Assembly: GCA_029862925.1 (NCBI GenBank)
Contig: JAOTWJ010000011.1
Span: 1-42,320, forward strand
Direction of reading: 5' to 3'
Source: Gemmatimonadota bacterium
Lineage (GTDB): Bacteria > Gemmatimonadota > Gemmatimonadetes > Gemmatimonadales > GWC2-71-9
Length of the DNA: 42,320 nt
Shown piece after piece: positions 17,315 to 26,044 of this stretch. The position numbers and the translations under genes were made by a program. A model generated the notes under the pieces. The model was not told where the DNA came from and ran no database searches. It saw only the letters and a program-made list of their open reading frames with translations. The number at the start of each line of letters is the position of its first letter. The stretch's first letter is position 1.

Positions 17315-18199
17315 CTACGGGCAGCGCACGATCGTGATCGCGCCGTCGGCGGCGAACGCCCGTTCGCTGGTCAGGATGAGACGGCCGTCCGGGAGGAAGT
17401 CCACCGCCTCCCCCTGAGGCTCCAGCCCGCCCACCCAACAGGGCGGGCCGTCGGCCAGCCACCGGGTCCCCTCGACGCGGAACCGGTACAGCTCGGTATG
17501 GGTGCGCAGCACGACTGTGCTGCCGTCCGGCGTCATCGCCCCCCCGGTGATCCACCGACCGATGAGCGGCTGGGGGTGGATCGGGATCGTGTCGGCCCGG
17601 ACGACGACGGTGGAGTCCGTACCCCACGACTGCGGGGCGATGGCGTAGCGCAGGATCGGTCCCGAGCGGCCCTTCGTGACGATGAAGAGGGTGCCATGCG
17701 GATCGGCCACCAGGGCCTCCGCGTCCCGCGCGCCGTCGGCGTAGCGAACCCGCAGCGCGCGGGCCGGCTCCGTGTGCTGGATTCTGGGAGCCGGGGCGAC
17801 CTCGGGTTCCGGGACGGCGTACAGCACGACCCGTGCACGCCGTTCCTCGTTGTCGCCGATGTCCGCCAGGAACAGACACACGCGGTCGGGCCAGGTGCCC
17901 GGTGGGCAGGGCGCGAGCGCGAGGTCCTCCCAGTCGATGGCGCGCGCGCCGGTCACCCGGAACTTGGCACGCAACCGCCCGGTGGAATCGATGGCGTACA
18001 GGAACGGCCCGTCACCCGAGTCGTTGTGGCTCCAGAGAATCCCGGGCGCGAGTCGACTCACCGCGACGCCGGAGCTTTCCACGAGGCCCGCGGCGCGCAC
18101 CCCGCCCGTGCGGACGGCCGCCACCGGCACGGCGCTCTGGGCGGCGGCCGCGTGCACGGTCAGCAACAGGGCGATGACCAGGACCGGGATCGAGCGCAC
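17315..18199 (-). CDS. Secreted protein of unknown function, beta-propeller-like
   Basis: 294 residues from a GTG at 18199. The first residues form a signal peptide (MRSIPVLVIALLLTVHAAAAQ), so the protein is exported. The mature part has repeating strand blocks: SSGVAVSRLAPGILWSHNDSGDGPFLYAID, WEDLALAPCP, LFLADIGDNEERR, DAEALVADPHGTLFIVTKG, LILTSERAFAADGAITIVRC. These resemble secreted propeller proteins with the SHNDSG and ADIGDN signatures, possibly calcium-binding. Two cysteine pairs may form disulfides. The GTG start is supported by a -10 TACAAT 5 nt upstream. The large open frame further upstream on this strand is only a shadow of the aconitase-type gene. Confidence 0.85.
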   Translation of the reverse strand: MRSIPVLVIALLLTVHAAAAQSAVPVAAVRTGGVRAAGLVESSGVAVSRLAPGILWSHNDSGDGPFLYAIDSTGRLRAKFRVTGARAIDWEDLALAPCPPGTWPDRVCLFLADIGDNEERRARVVLYAVPEPEVAPAPRIQHTEPARALRVRYADGARDAEALVADPHGTLFIVTKGRSGPILRYAIAPQSWGTDSTVVVRADTIPIHPQPLIGRWITGGAMTPDGSTVVLRTHTELYRFRVEGTRWLADGPPCWVGGLEPQGEAVDFLPDGRLILTSERAFAADGAITIVRCP

Positions 18200-18203
18200 G
18201 GCG

Positions 18204-18210
18204 TATTGTA
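18204..18210. promoter_or_regulatory. Symmetric -10 box TATTGTA between divergent genes
   Basis: TACAAT on the minus strand lies 5 nt from the GTG of the secreted-protein gene, implying a leaderless mRNA. TATTGT on the plus strand could serve the aconitase-type gene with a leader of about 40 nt. A second plus-strand candidate, CACATT (18243-18248), is 8 nt from that gene's ATG. Confidence 0.45.
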
Positions 18211-18256
18211 CTCCCCGGCTTGCCGGTGAGGGAGGCCGGCGGCACATTCCCCCTCT

Positions 18257-20299
18257 ATGATCGAGAGCCTCAAGACGCGCCCCGTCGCGAAGCGCACCGC
18301 GGAGGTACGCTTGGCGGGTCGGGTGCTGTTGCTCGCCGATGACGCGGATCTGGTCCGGCGGCAGCTCGCCGGGGAGGATCTCGCCTGGCCGCTCGCCGCG
18401 CCGCTGCGTGACAACATCTCCACCGACGAGATCACGCCGGCCTACATCTGCTACTACTACGACGAGACGCTCGGGGATTTCCCGTATCTGGGGCTCAAGG
18501 CCGGCGGTGAATTCCCCATCACCCGAGGCAGCGTGCGGAGCGGCGGGTTCGTCTGCTCTGTGGCCGGCACGCGCCGGGGCAAGGGGTCGTCGCGGGAGCA
18601 GTCGCCCTACGCGGAGATGTGCGCCGGGATCGCACTCGTGATCGCCGAGAGCATCGAGCGAATCTACCGCGAGAACTGCCAGAACCTGGGGTTGCTGGCC
18701 AGCACCGATTTCGGCCTCATCGAACGTGTGCGGCGGGGCGAGGCGATTCCGCTCGCCGAGTTCACCCGGGGCGAAGGCGAGATCACGCGGGGCATCATCG
18801 AGTACGGCGGGCTGTTTCAGTACAACGTGGCGCGGCTGCAGGGTTGCGTGGTCGTGCCGGCGGTGACGACCGGCCGGCGCCCGCTGACGCTCGCCGAGAA
18901 GATCCTCGCGCGCCACTGGGTGACGGATCTCGCCGAGGACCGGGTCGGCGTCCCGTTCGTGCAGCCGGGCGACGAGGGGTTCGTGCGCACGGATGTGCGG
19001 TTCAGCCACGAATACGTGACGCCGATGGCGGCCATCTTCTGGCGGGACTACGTCGGGGAGGACGAGCGGATCGCGGACCCCGGGTCGGTGTTTCTGTTCC
19101 GGGATCACCTCACGTTTCTCGATCTCGCGATGACCGAGGAACGGAAGGCCGACGGTCTGCTCGACGTCGCCCTGGAACTGAAGCAGAAGCAGGAGGAGTT
19201 CGCGGCGCGGCAGGGCGTGAAGCTCTATGGCGAGCTGCCGCGCGTGCTGCAGGGGCGGTTCGGGATCCCCACGGGCTCCGAGGCGATCTGTCACTCGAAG
19301 ATCCTCGAGTCCCACGCGCTGCCGGGACACCTGATCATCGGGAGCGACTCGCACACCCCGCACGCCGGGGCGATCGGCGCCGTCGCGTTCGGCGTTGGCA
19401 CCACCGCGATCTTCAATTCGTGGCTCACCAAGGACGTGCGGCTCAAGGTGCCGCCGTCGGTGCTGGTCCGCGTGACCGGGGACAAGCCGGACGGGGTCAC
19501 CGCCAAGGACTACATGCTGCAGATCCTGCGGCAGCCGTACGTGAAGGACGGGCACGCCATCGGCAAGATCGTCGAGTACGCGGGCGACGCCGTGGCGGCG
19601 CTCTCGATCGACGAGCGCGCGACGATGACGAACATGGCGGCCGAGGTGGGTGCCTTCACGGGGATCATCGCGCCGGACGAACGGACGGTGGAGTTCCTGG
19701 TGCGGGAGCGGGGGTTGCGGGCCGCCGACGTCCGGCAGCTGCTCGACGGCCTGCGGTCGGATCCCGATGCCGTGTACGAGACGGTGATCGACATCGACGC
19801 GAGCACACTGGAACCCATGGTGGCGCTCCCGGGCGACCCGGGCAACGGGCTGTTCATCCGGGAACTCGGCGACCGGGTGATGGTGGACATCGCCTACGCC
19901 GGCTCGTGCACGGCCGGCAAGAAATCCGACATGGACATGTACGCCGCGGTGTTCCGCGACGCGTTGGACAGGGGCCAGCGGATTCACCCGACCGTGCGGT
20001 GCTACGTCCAGTGCGGCTCGCAGGAGGTGAAACGCTACTGCGAACAGCAGGGCTACCTCGACGTCTTCCGCACGGTCGGGGCGGTGTTCATCGAGCCCTC
20101 GTGCGGCGCGTGCATTAATGCCGGTCCGGGGGTCTCGTACGACCGGGACACGGTCACGATTTCGGCAATCAACCGGAACTTCCCGGGACGGTCGGGGCCG
20201 GGGCAGTTGTACCTGGCGAGCCCGTACACCACGGCGGCGAGTGCCCTCGCGGGCTACATCACCGCGTGGGAGCCGCACGGCGCCCCGGTCGGCGCCTAG
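18257..20299 (+). CDS. Aconitase-superfamily hydratase with N-terminal swivel domain
   Basis: A 680-residue Fe-S hydro-lyase related to aconitase and isopropylmalate dehydratase. The order is permuted: the swivel (small-subunit) domain comes first (about 45-170, PLRDNISTDEITPAY, GSSREQSPYAEMCAG), then the catalytic domains. Catalytic signatures are SDSHTPHAGAIGAVAFGVGTT, AGSCTAGKKSDMD and EPSCGACIN; the last two supply three cysteines positioned as 4Fe-4S ligands. AcnB also has an N-terminal swivel, but this protein lacks its long HEAT-like leader. The substrate (citrate, isopropylmalate or another hydroxyacid) is not decided by sequence reading. Divergent promoter with the secreted-protein gene. 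Confidence 0.88.
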   Translation: MIESLKTRPVAKRTAEVRLAGRVLLLADDADLVRRQLAGEDLAWPLAAPLRDNISTDEITPAYICYYYDETLGDFPYLGLKAGGEFPITRGSVRSGGFVCSVAGTRRGKGSSREQSPYAEMCAGIALVIAESIERIYRENCQNLGLLASTDFGLIERVRRGEAIPLAEFTRGEGEITRGIIEYGGLFQYNVARLQGCVVVPAVTTGRRPLTLAEKILARHWVTDLAEDRVGVPFVQPGDEGFVRTDVRFSHEYVTPMAAIFWRDYVGEDERIADPGSVFLFRDHLTFLDLAMTEERKADGLLDVALELKQKQEEFAARQGVKLYGELPRVLQGRFGIPTGSEAICHSKILESHALPGHLIIGSDSHTPHAGAIGAVAFGVGTTAIFNSWLTKDVRLKVPPSVLVRVTGDKPDGVTAKDYMLQILRQPYVKDGHAIGKIVEYAGDAVAALSIDERATMTNMAAEVGAFTGIIAPDERTVEFLVRERGLRAADVRQLLDGLRSDPDAVYETVIDIDASTLEPMVALPGDPGNGLFIRELGDRVMVDIAYAGSCTAGKKSDMDMYAAVFRDALDRGQRIHPTVRCYVQCGSQEVKRYCEQQGYLDVFRTVGAVFIEPSCGACINAGPGVSYDRDTVTISAINRNFPGRSGPGQLYLASPYTTAASALAGYITAWEPHGAPVGA

Positions 20300-20320
20300 C
20301 GAACGCCCGCGGGCGCCCCG

Positions 20321-21148
20321 TCAGCGGATGACTAGACCCGCGTAGGCCACCACTTGCGCGTCGTCGCCCGTTACCCAGCCACTGTGCCGGTAGTCCACCA
20401 CTTGGGCGGCGGTCGCGCCCAGGCGACGCGCGGTCTCCAGGGCGACGGCAGCCGGCGCGCGGCCGCACATCGTGATGTGGTGGCGGTGGCAGGCGTCGAG
20501 CAGGGCCTCGCCGTCGAGCCGCTCCGCGGCATCGAGGGCCAGCCGGTCCTTCCGGGCCGCCTGCTCGGCCGACTCGTAGTGGGTCATGTCGCTCGAGGCC
20601 AGGAGCAGCACATCCTGTGGCCAGTCGCGCACCAGGAGGGCGAGGTCCTCCGCGAGCTGCCGGCACCGCGCCCAGTCGTCCCACGCCAGGACCACTGGAA
20701 CGATCGCGCACTCCCGCTCCGCGACTTGGAGAAAAGGCAGCTCGACTTCGATCGCGTGTTCGGCCAGGTGGGCGACCGGGTCGTGCGTCGCGAGCGCGCA
20801 TCGGGTCGTGAGCGCTTCGGCAAAGGCGTGCGCCACCGGGACCTCGCCCAGCGGCGTGCCAAACGCGCCGTGCGCCCAGACGCTCGCGCCGCCCGGCGCG
20901 CCGACACGCCCCGTGTGGTTGGGCGCGAGGATGACGACCACGGGTGGCAGGGTGAGACGGCGAAACACATGGGCGGCACAGCGGCCCGAGTAGATCAGCC
21001 CCGCGTGCGGCGCGAGCGCGGCCCGTGCGGGGGCAGGGTCGCCGCTGGCCTCCGCGAGACACGCGCCCACGAGCTCGCGCAGCTCGCCGGCGTTGCGCGG
21101 GTAGAACGCCCCGGCGACGGCGGGACGGCGGACCTCGGCAGCCGACAT
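20321..21148 (-). CDS. MEMO1-family protein (AmmeMemoRadiSam protein B type)
   Basis: A 275-residue protein of the MEMO family, related to extradiol dioxygenases. The family start VRRPAVAGAFYPRNAGELR is clear. Putative metal or active-site residues are the histidines in APHAGLIYSG, APNHTGRV and SDMTHYE and the cysteine in HHITMCGR. In many prokaryotes the family occurs with AMMECR1 and a radical SAM protein; neither is here. The function is unresolved. The ATG at 21148 has an upstream AAAGGGACG that may bind the ribosome and a TACAAT box 28 nt away, so unlike its divergent neighbour it has a leader. Confidence 0.9.
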   Translation of the reverse strand: MSAAEVRRPAVAGAFYPRNAGELRELVGACLAEASGDPAPARAALAPHAGLIYSGRCAAHVFRRLTLPPVVVILAPNHTGRVGAPGGASVWAHGAFGTPLGEVPVAHAFAEALTTRCALATHDPVAHLAEHAIEVELPFLQVAERECAIVPVVLAWDDWARCRQLAEDLALLVRDWPQDVLLLASSDMTHYESAEQAARKDRLALDAAERLDGEALLDACHRHHITMCGRAPAAVALETARRLGATAAQVVDYRHSGWVTGDDAQVVAYAGLVIR

Positions 21149-21175
21149 GAGACGTCCCTTTCCGGCTCCCGATCC

Positions 21176-21182
21176 TATTGTA
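21176..21182. promoter_or_regulatory. Symmetric -10 box TATTGTA in the MEMO/argE-like divergent region
   Basis: Identical to the box at 18204. On the minus strand TACAAT (21182-21177) is 28 nt from the MEMO-family ATG, giving a leader of about 21 nt. The plus-strand reading is possible, but the M20 gene has a closer box of its own. Confidence 0.4.
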
Positions 21183-21233
21183 CCGTCCGACGGTCTCGCC
21201 GACCAGCGTCGTGCAGCCGCCTCGGGCCCGTGT

Positions 21234-21239
21234 TATCAT
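21234..21239 (+). promoter_or_regulatory. -10 box TATCAT, leaderless start of the M20 gene
   Basis: TATCAT is followed by 7 nt and the ATG at 21247, placing transcription start at the start codon. It fixes the N-terminus at MTRLDDVALLQRLV, which aligns with the usual start of ArgE-type deacetylases. Confidence 0.5.
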
Positions 21240-21246
21240 CGAGGCC

Positions 21247-22404
21247 ATGACACGCCTCGATGACGTGGCGCTGCTGCAGCGGCTGGTCGCGTTCGACACC
21301 GTCAGTCAACGCAGCAACCTCCCCCTGCTGGATTTCCTCGCCGACTACCTCGACGGCCCCGGCGTCCGCATCTCCCAACTCGCAGCTCCGGACGGTCTCA
21401 AGGCCAATCTGCTGGTCGAGCTGGGACCGACGCCCGACGGCACGCGCGGCGGATTGCTCCTGTCGGGCCATACCGACGTCGTTCCCGCCGACGAGACGGA
21501 CTGGGTGAGCGACCCGTTTCGGCTGAGCGAGCGCGAGGGCAGGCTCTTCGGACGAGGCGCGGCGGACATGAAGGGGTTCCTCGCCGTGGCCACGAACGTG
21601 GCCGCCGCGGTGTCGCCCGCCGGGCTCCGTCAGCCGCTGGTGCTCCTTTTTACGTACGACGAAGAAGTCGGAACGCTCGGCGCGCGGCACTTCGTGGATG
21701 GATGGACGCATCGGGAACGGTTGCCTCGGGCCGTCTTGATCGGCGAACCGACGCGGTTACGTGTGGTCGCGGCCCACAAGGGCTTCGTGCACGTGCGGGT
21801 GGACCTCTCAGGCGTGAGCGCCCACAGCGGCTATCCCCACCTCGGGCGATCGGCCATCGAACCCGCCGCCGAGGTCGTCCGGGCGCTCACGGCGGTGCGT
21901 CGCCAGCTCGAGGCCGAGCGGGTGTCGAGCAGCGCGTGGTTTCCGGAAGTGCCGTTCGTGCCGCTCAACGTGGGGGTCATTCACGGCGGCGCCGCGCCGA
22001 ACGTGATTCCCGATCGCTGTACGCTGGAGATCACCCTGCGGCCGTTACCGGGCATGGACGCGGCGCCGCTCCTGGATCGCGTGCAGGACGCCGTGCGGGC
22101 GTCGGCGGGAGCGGCGCCCTGGGCCTGTACGGTGGTCAGCGAGAGCCCCCCGATGCTCACGGCACCGGAGACCCCGATCCTGCGGGCGCTGGGGGCGATA
22201 ACCGGTCAGGTCACGCCGGAGACGGTCTCCTACGCGACGGACGCGGGCTGGCTGCAGACCCTGGACTGCGATTGCGCCGTGTGTGGCCCTGGAGATATCG
22301 CCACGGCCCACAAGCCGAACGAGCACATGCCCGTTGCGGACTTGCGTGGCGCTCGAGACCTCGTGGAACGGTTGGTGACGCGATGCTGCGGTGGGGACGC
22401 CTGA
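21247..22404 (+). CDS. argE: M20-family acetylornithine deacetylase-like protein
   Basis: A 385-residue metallohydrolase of the ArgE/DapE/CPG2 family. The closest match by pattern is acetylornithine deacetylase, which releases ornithine in arginine synthesis. Zinc ligands and catalytic residues are visible: His in SGHTDVVPA, Asp in GAADMKGFLA, Glu-Glu in TYDEEVGTLG, Glu/Asp region in IGEPT, and His in AHKPNEHMPV. The dimerisation lid lies at about 175-285 (KGFVHVRVDLSGVSAHSGYP). The start at 21247 has a -10 box 7 nt upstream. No other arginine gene is nearby, so specificity is not certain. It is convergent with the DUF4015 gene over 19 nt. Confidence 0.82.
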   Translation: MTRLDDVALLQRLVAFDTVSQRSNLPLLDFLADYLDGPGVRISQLAAPDGLKANLLVELGPTPDGTRGGLLLSGHTDVVPADETDWVSDPFRLSEREGRLFGRGAADMKGFLAVATNVAAAVSPAGLRQPLVLLFTYDEEVGTLGARHFVDGWTHRERLPRAVLIGEPTRLRVVAAHKGFVHVRVDLSGVSAHSGYPHLGRSAIEPAAEVVRALTAVRRQLEAERVSSSAWFPEVPFVPLNVGVIHGGAAPNVIPDRCTLEITLRPLPGMDAAPLLDRVQDAVRASAGAAPWACTVVSESPPMLTAPETPILRALGAITGQVTPETVSYATDAGWLQTLDCDCAVCGPGDIATAHKPNEHMPVADLRGARDLVERLVTRCCGGDA

Positions 22405-22423
22405 GCGCCGAGGCGCCGGTCGT

Positions 22424-23656
22424 TCAGCGAGGGGGTTCGCCGACGCCGGTCGAGGCCGGCACGGTGCTCGCGATCCGGGCGCGCGAAGGGCGGAAAGCAG
22501 CCGTCGGGTAGTTGCCGCTCGAATTCCACAGAATCCAATCCGAAAGTCCCAGGGCTTCGGTCGCTTCGATCTGCGCCCGCACGTCCGCCGCCGTGTAGCG
22601 CACGCGGAAGATCGAGAAGGACTGGAGATAGGGCCGAATCGTCGCCGACCGTGGCATCGCCCGCGACCGCTCGATGGCGTCGATGAGTGCCCGCCGCACC
22701 GTTTCGTACGGCGAGGCATTGGGGTGGGCGATCCCGTAGGACCCGCGGCGGTAGTGGCTCGGGTAGACCATGGGCAGTACGACATCCGCTTCGGCGGCGA
22801 GGTCCTCCCACACCTGTCCGATGCCAAGGTCACCCGTGGTGCTGGTCGTGAGACCGAAGATATCGAGGGTGAAGGGGACACCGAGCGCCGCCACGCGTTC
22901 TTTCATCAGGCGCACGTTGCGCCGGATGGCCGACCGTTTGCTGTCTCCGTCGCGCCGGCTGGGATAGACCGTGCGGTTCAAGCGTGCCGGCGGCTCGTCG
23001 GGGAAACGGACGTAATCGAACTGCACTTCGTCGAATCCGAGCAGGACGGCCTCTTCGGCCAGCTGAGCGGCGTAGATCCACACCGAGTCGTGAAACGCGT
23101 CCACCCACGGCTCGCCGAGCCCGTCGATCCAGAGCCCGCCGCCTTCATCGTGAATGGCCCAGTCGTGCTTGCCCCGGGCGAGCAACGGATCGCGGGCGAC
23201 GACGATCCGCGCGATGGCGTGGATGCCGCGGTCGCGGAGGGCGGCCAGGCGCTCGCGTGGATCGCGCACGCTCGGCGCGCGATTGGCTCCGATCTCGCGG
23301 GCGGTCGGCACGGCCGATGGGTACGTCAACTCGCCCGTGGCATCCTTCACGTCGATCACGAAGGCGTTGATCTCGGTGGAATCGGCGAGCCGAATCAGGT
23401 CGTAGAACTTCGTCCGCGCAAACACCCACCGGTTGAGATAGATGCCGCGCACCACCGGTGGCGGCTCCCCGGGCGGGGGCGGGGGCAGAACGATCCCCGC
23501 CATCCGGTGCGGGAGCAGCTCGCTGAGGTAGTCGGGGCGCCGAGTGCCGTGATGGGGCGGTCCTGGGGCCCGGGCCGCCGGCTCCTGCGCCGCAAGCCCC
23601 GGGACCCCGGCAAGGAGGGCCGCCGTCACCAGGAGCGGACCGACGGGCGGGCGCAC
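22424..23656 (-). CDS. Exported DUF4015-type putative glycoside hydrolase
   Basis: 410 residues beginning with a signal peptide (PLLVTAALLAGVPGLAAQ). A proline-rich spacer follows (LPPPPPGEPPP), then a TIM-barrel-like domain from about residue 75. Barrel blocks: VRGIYLNRWVFA, INAFVIDVKDATGELTYPS, IHAIARIVVARDPLLA, WIDGLGEPWVDAF, LLGFDEVQFDYVRFPDE, FTLDIFGLTT, VVLPMVYPSHY. The EVQFDYVRFP block is the DUF4015 hallmark and probably carries catalytic acids; the substrate is unknown. The GTG start at 23656 follows the M14 gene's TAG by one base, so the pair is coupled. Confidence 0.87.
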   Translation of the reverse strand: MRPPVGPLLVTAALLAGVPGLAAQEPAARAPGPPHHGTRRPDYLSELLPHRMAGIVLPPPPPGEPPPVVRGIYLNRWVFARTKFYDLIRLADSTEINAFVIDVKDATGELTYPSAVPTAREIGANRAPSVRDPRERLAALRDRGIHAIARIVVARDPLLARGKHDWAIHDEGGGLWIDGLGEPWVDAFHDSVWIYAAQLAEEAVLLGFDEVQFDYVRFPDEPPARLNRTVYPSRRDGDSKRSAIRRNVRLMKERVAALGVPFTLDIFGLTTSTTGDLGIGQVWEDLAAEADVVLPMVYPSHYRRGSYGIAHPNASPYETVRRALIDAIERSRAMPRSATIRPYLQSFSIFRVRYTAADVRAQIEATEALGLSDWILWNSSGNYPTAAFRPSRARIASTVPASTGVGEPPR

Positions 23657-23657
23657 G

Positions 23658-26018
23658 CTAGTGGAGTTCTCCCCGCAAGGCGTTGAACAACAGCGGATAG
23701 GTCGCCAGCGACTGGCCGCGGTACTGCGGCCGGAACCCGAATAGTACTACCCGGCCGGTCCCGACACGAACCTCGATGAGCGCGGGCCGACCGGCGACCC
23801 GGCCCCGTCCCAGGACCCATCCCGAGAGCAACACGGCGGTCGAGTCGGCCGGGAATCGGGCCACGGCGCGCGCCCGGCTGGAATCCGTGATCTCGAATAC
23901 CGGGCTCCGCTCGAACCACGCGATGGTCTGGGCGGGCATGCCCCGCGTGAGGGCGTGCGCCGTATCCAGCTCCAGCCGGAAGATCGACCCGGGCGCGAAG
24001 AACTGCTCAGCGCTCCAGTCGCTCGCCACGTCCCGCACCGGGAGGTCCAACGCGTCGATCGCCCACCGGCTCGCCCCGTCCACCGCCACCAGGGTCCCGC
24101 CCTCCCGCACGAACGCGCGCAACGCCGCCACGCCATCCCGTCCGAGCCCGCCGGCGTACGGAGCGGGATACTCGGCCGGCAGCCCTTGCTCGATGTCGCG
24201 GCTCGACAAGTCAGGTACGACGATCGCGTCGAAGCCCGCCCGCAGGTGGCCTGTCCGGATGACGGAGTCCGTGAGCGACACGTACGGCACGCGCCACGTG
24301 TCGAACACCCAACGGGTCCACCCCTCATCCATCGGGGCGGTGTAGCTGCGGTAGACCCCGATCCGGCGCGCGCGCGGGCTGACAGGCGCGCGGGCCGAGA
24401 GCCCCGAGTAGGCGTACTCGGGGGCGGGAATGCTCACCGGCTCGCTGAGGCTCACGGCGAGGCTGTCGTGCACTTCGACAACCTGCACACCCATGAGGAG
24501 CGGGAGTGTGTGCGCCGTCACATCATAGGGCGGACGCGGGGGGCCGCCGACGGAGGCACGCAGATCCGGGTACCGCTGCCGTTCGAGGAGGGCCTTGGCG
24601 AACGCCGCATACGGCTGTCGCAGGACGATGGCGTACGTGCCGGTGGCGTATTCGGCGCCGTCCAGCGTCATGGGAGCGCGCGTCGCTCGGATTTCGACCA
24701 ATCCCCGCTGGAGAATGCCGAGCATCGTGCGCAGGGCGGTCTCCGGCTGTCCCTCGCGGGGGATGACGAACGCGTACGGCCATTCTTCCCACCCGCGCAC
24801 GGCGCGTTCGCCGATGGCCAGGAAATTCCGCAGCCACCGATCCCGATCGACGGCGGCCTGCCGCACGAGCGCAAAGGCGGCGTCGCTCTGGTAGGCCACG
24901 ATGTCGGTCAGTGTCCAGCGGCCGCCCGGCCACGGTTCCGGGAAGTTCCAGCTGCGCTGGTCGGCTTCGAAGCCGCGGCGGCCCCGCAGCCGGTCGGGCG
25001 GCACGTCAATGGTCGTCGCGAGCCGGGCACTGGCTGTCTCGGAGAGAATCCGGACCCCGCCGTGGTAGTGCTGGTACGCCCGCGCCGGTGTCCAGGCGTC
25101 GTAGGTGGCGTGGACCACGATCCCGGTCTTACCCTGCCCGGCGAGCTCCCAGGCGACCGCCGTCCCCAAGGCGTTGACCCCCCAGACGATCAGCGGATCG
25201 ACGTTGGGCTCGATCGGATCGATGAACGGCGGGAGAAACAGCCGGCTGCCGAACGGGCCCTGCTGGTGGATGTCGTGCACGATGTGCGGGTGCCAGACAT
25301 TGTGGAGGCTGTCCACCGTGAGCCGGGTCTCGATCTGGGTGAACGCGTACCAGTCCCGGTTGTTGTCATGACCGACGTACGGGTGATACAGCTCGGGGGG
25401 GCCGAGTCCCTCCGCCGTCGTGCCAAGGGTGCGCTCGTACCACCGGGCGACGATGGTCACGCCGTCGGGGTTGAGCGATGGGACGAGGACCACGACGGTC
25501 TCGTCGAGGATGTGGGTGGTCTCCGCGTCGCTGGCCGTGGCGAGGCGGTGCGCGAGCACGGCCGGCGCCAAGTGGCCGCCCACCTCGGTCGAGTGGATGC
25601 TGGAGGTGATCAACACGATCGCCCGCCCGTCGCGGACCAGCCGGTCGCGCTCGGCGGCCGAGGTGATCCGGCGCGGATCCGCCAGCCGGGCGTTGACGTC
25701 CCGGATCTCGTCCAGGCGTTGGAGATTGTCTGCGCTGGAGATCACGAGGGCGATGAACGGCGCCCCGTTGGTGGTGCGTCCCAGCACCCGCAGCTCGACC
25801 CGATCGCTGGCCGCCGCAAGCTGGCGGTAGTAGTCGACCAGCACCGGCCATTCGGCCAGCCGCCGCTCGGTCCCCGGCACGAACCCGAGCACATCCTCTG
25901 GGCGGGGCACGGTTTGTCCCGCCGCCGCTCCGACCGCCAGACCCAGAAGGAGCGCGGCCGTCCCAGGGGCCACAAACCCCGCTGCGGGGTTGCGGCGTCG
26001 TTGCCGCGTACTGAGCAT
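23658..26018 (-). CDS. Exported M14-family zinc carboxypeptidase, long form
   Basis: A 786-residue secreted metallopeptidase. An N-terminal hydrophobic signal (AALLLGLAVGAAAGQ) is preceded by a basic stretch. The M14 domain has the zinc site HSTE in ITSSIHSTEVGGHL, the distal histidine in DIHQQGPFG, substrate-binding SLNPDG and HDNNRDWYAF, and the likely catalytic Glu in ILSETAS. The C-terminal 350 residues include a glutamine-amidotransferase-like region (RIGVYRSY, YVSLTDSVI, AIVVPDLS, FVREGGTLVAVDGASRW). It probably degrades peptides outside the cytoplasm. A strong ribosome binding site GGAGGAG (26033-26027) lies 8 nt before the ATG. Between Kelch-like lipoprotein and glycosidase genes in one run. 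Confidence 0.9.
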   Translation of the reverse strand: MLSTRQRRRNPAAGFVAPGTAALLLGLAVGAAAGQTVPRPEDVLGFVPGTERRLAEWPVLVDYYRQLAAASDRVELRVLGRTTNGAPFIALVISSADNLQRLDEIRDVNARLADPRRITSAAERDRLVRDGRAIVLITSSIHSTEVGGHLAPAVLAHRLATASDAETTHILDETVVVLVPSLNPDGVTIVARWYERTLGTTAEGLGPPELYHPYVGHDNNRDWYAFTQIETRLTVDSLHNVWHPHIVHDIHQQGPFGSRLFLPPFIDPIEPNVDPLIVWGVNALGTAVAWELAGQGKTGIVVHATYDAWTPARAYQHYHGGVRILSETASARLATTIDVPPDRLRGRRGFEADQRSWNFPEPWPGGRWTLTDIVAYQSDAAFALVRQAAVDRDRWLRNFLAIGERAVRGWEEWPYAFVIPREGQPETALRTMLGILQRGLVEIRATRAPMTLDGAEYATGTYAIVLRQPYAAFAKALLERQRYPDLRASVGGPPRPPYDVTAHTLPLLMGVQVVEVHDSLAVSLSEPVSIPAPEYAYSGLSARAPVSPRARRIGVYRSYTAPMDEGWTRWVFDTWRVPYVSLTDSVIRTGHLRAGFDAIVVPDLSSRDIEQGLPAEYPAPYAGGLGRDGVAALRAFVREGGTLVAVDGASRWAIDALDLPVRDVASDWSAEQFFAPGSIFRLELDTAHALTRGMPAQTIAWFERSPVFEITDSSRARAVARFPADSTAVLLSGWVLGRGRVAGRPALIEVRVGTGRVVLFGFRPQYRGQSLATYPLLFNALRGELH

Positions 26019-26026
26019 CGTTCGAA

Positions 26027-26033
26027 CTCCTCC
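26027..26033 (-). promoter_or_regulatory. Ribosome binding site of the M14 peptidase gene
   Basis: GGAGGAG on the minus strand, 8 nt from the ATG at 26018. It is the clearest Shine-Dalgarno sequence in the window and marks the M14 gene as an internal operon gene, in contrast to the leaderless first gene at 27460. Confidence 0.75.
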
Positions 26034-26044
26034 GGCGGGGAGTG

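Noticed and set aside
18200-20278. Upstream extension of the secreted-protein frame (987 codons in total)
   Set aside because: The extension is antisense to the aconitase-type gene and lacks protein character; the signal peptide begins at GTG 18199, next to a -10 box.
20300-20320. GCCCGCGGGC palindrome between convergent aconitase-type and MEMO genes as a terminator
   Set aside because: The palindrome has no loop and no T run; it is a common GC-rich word here.
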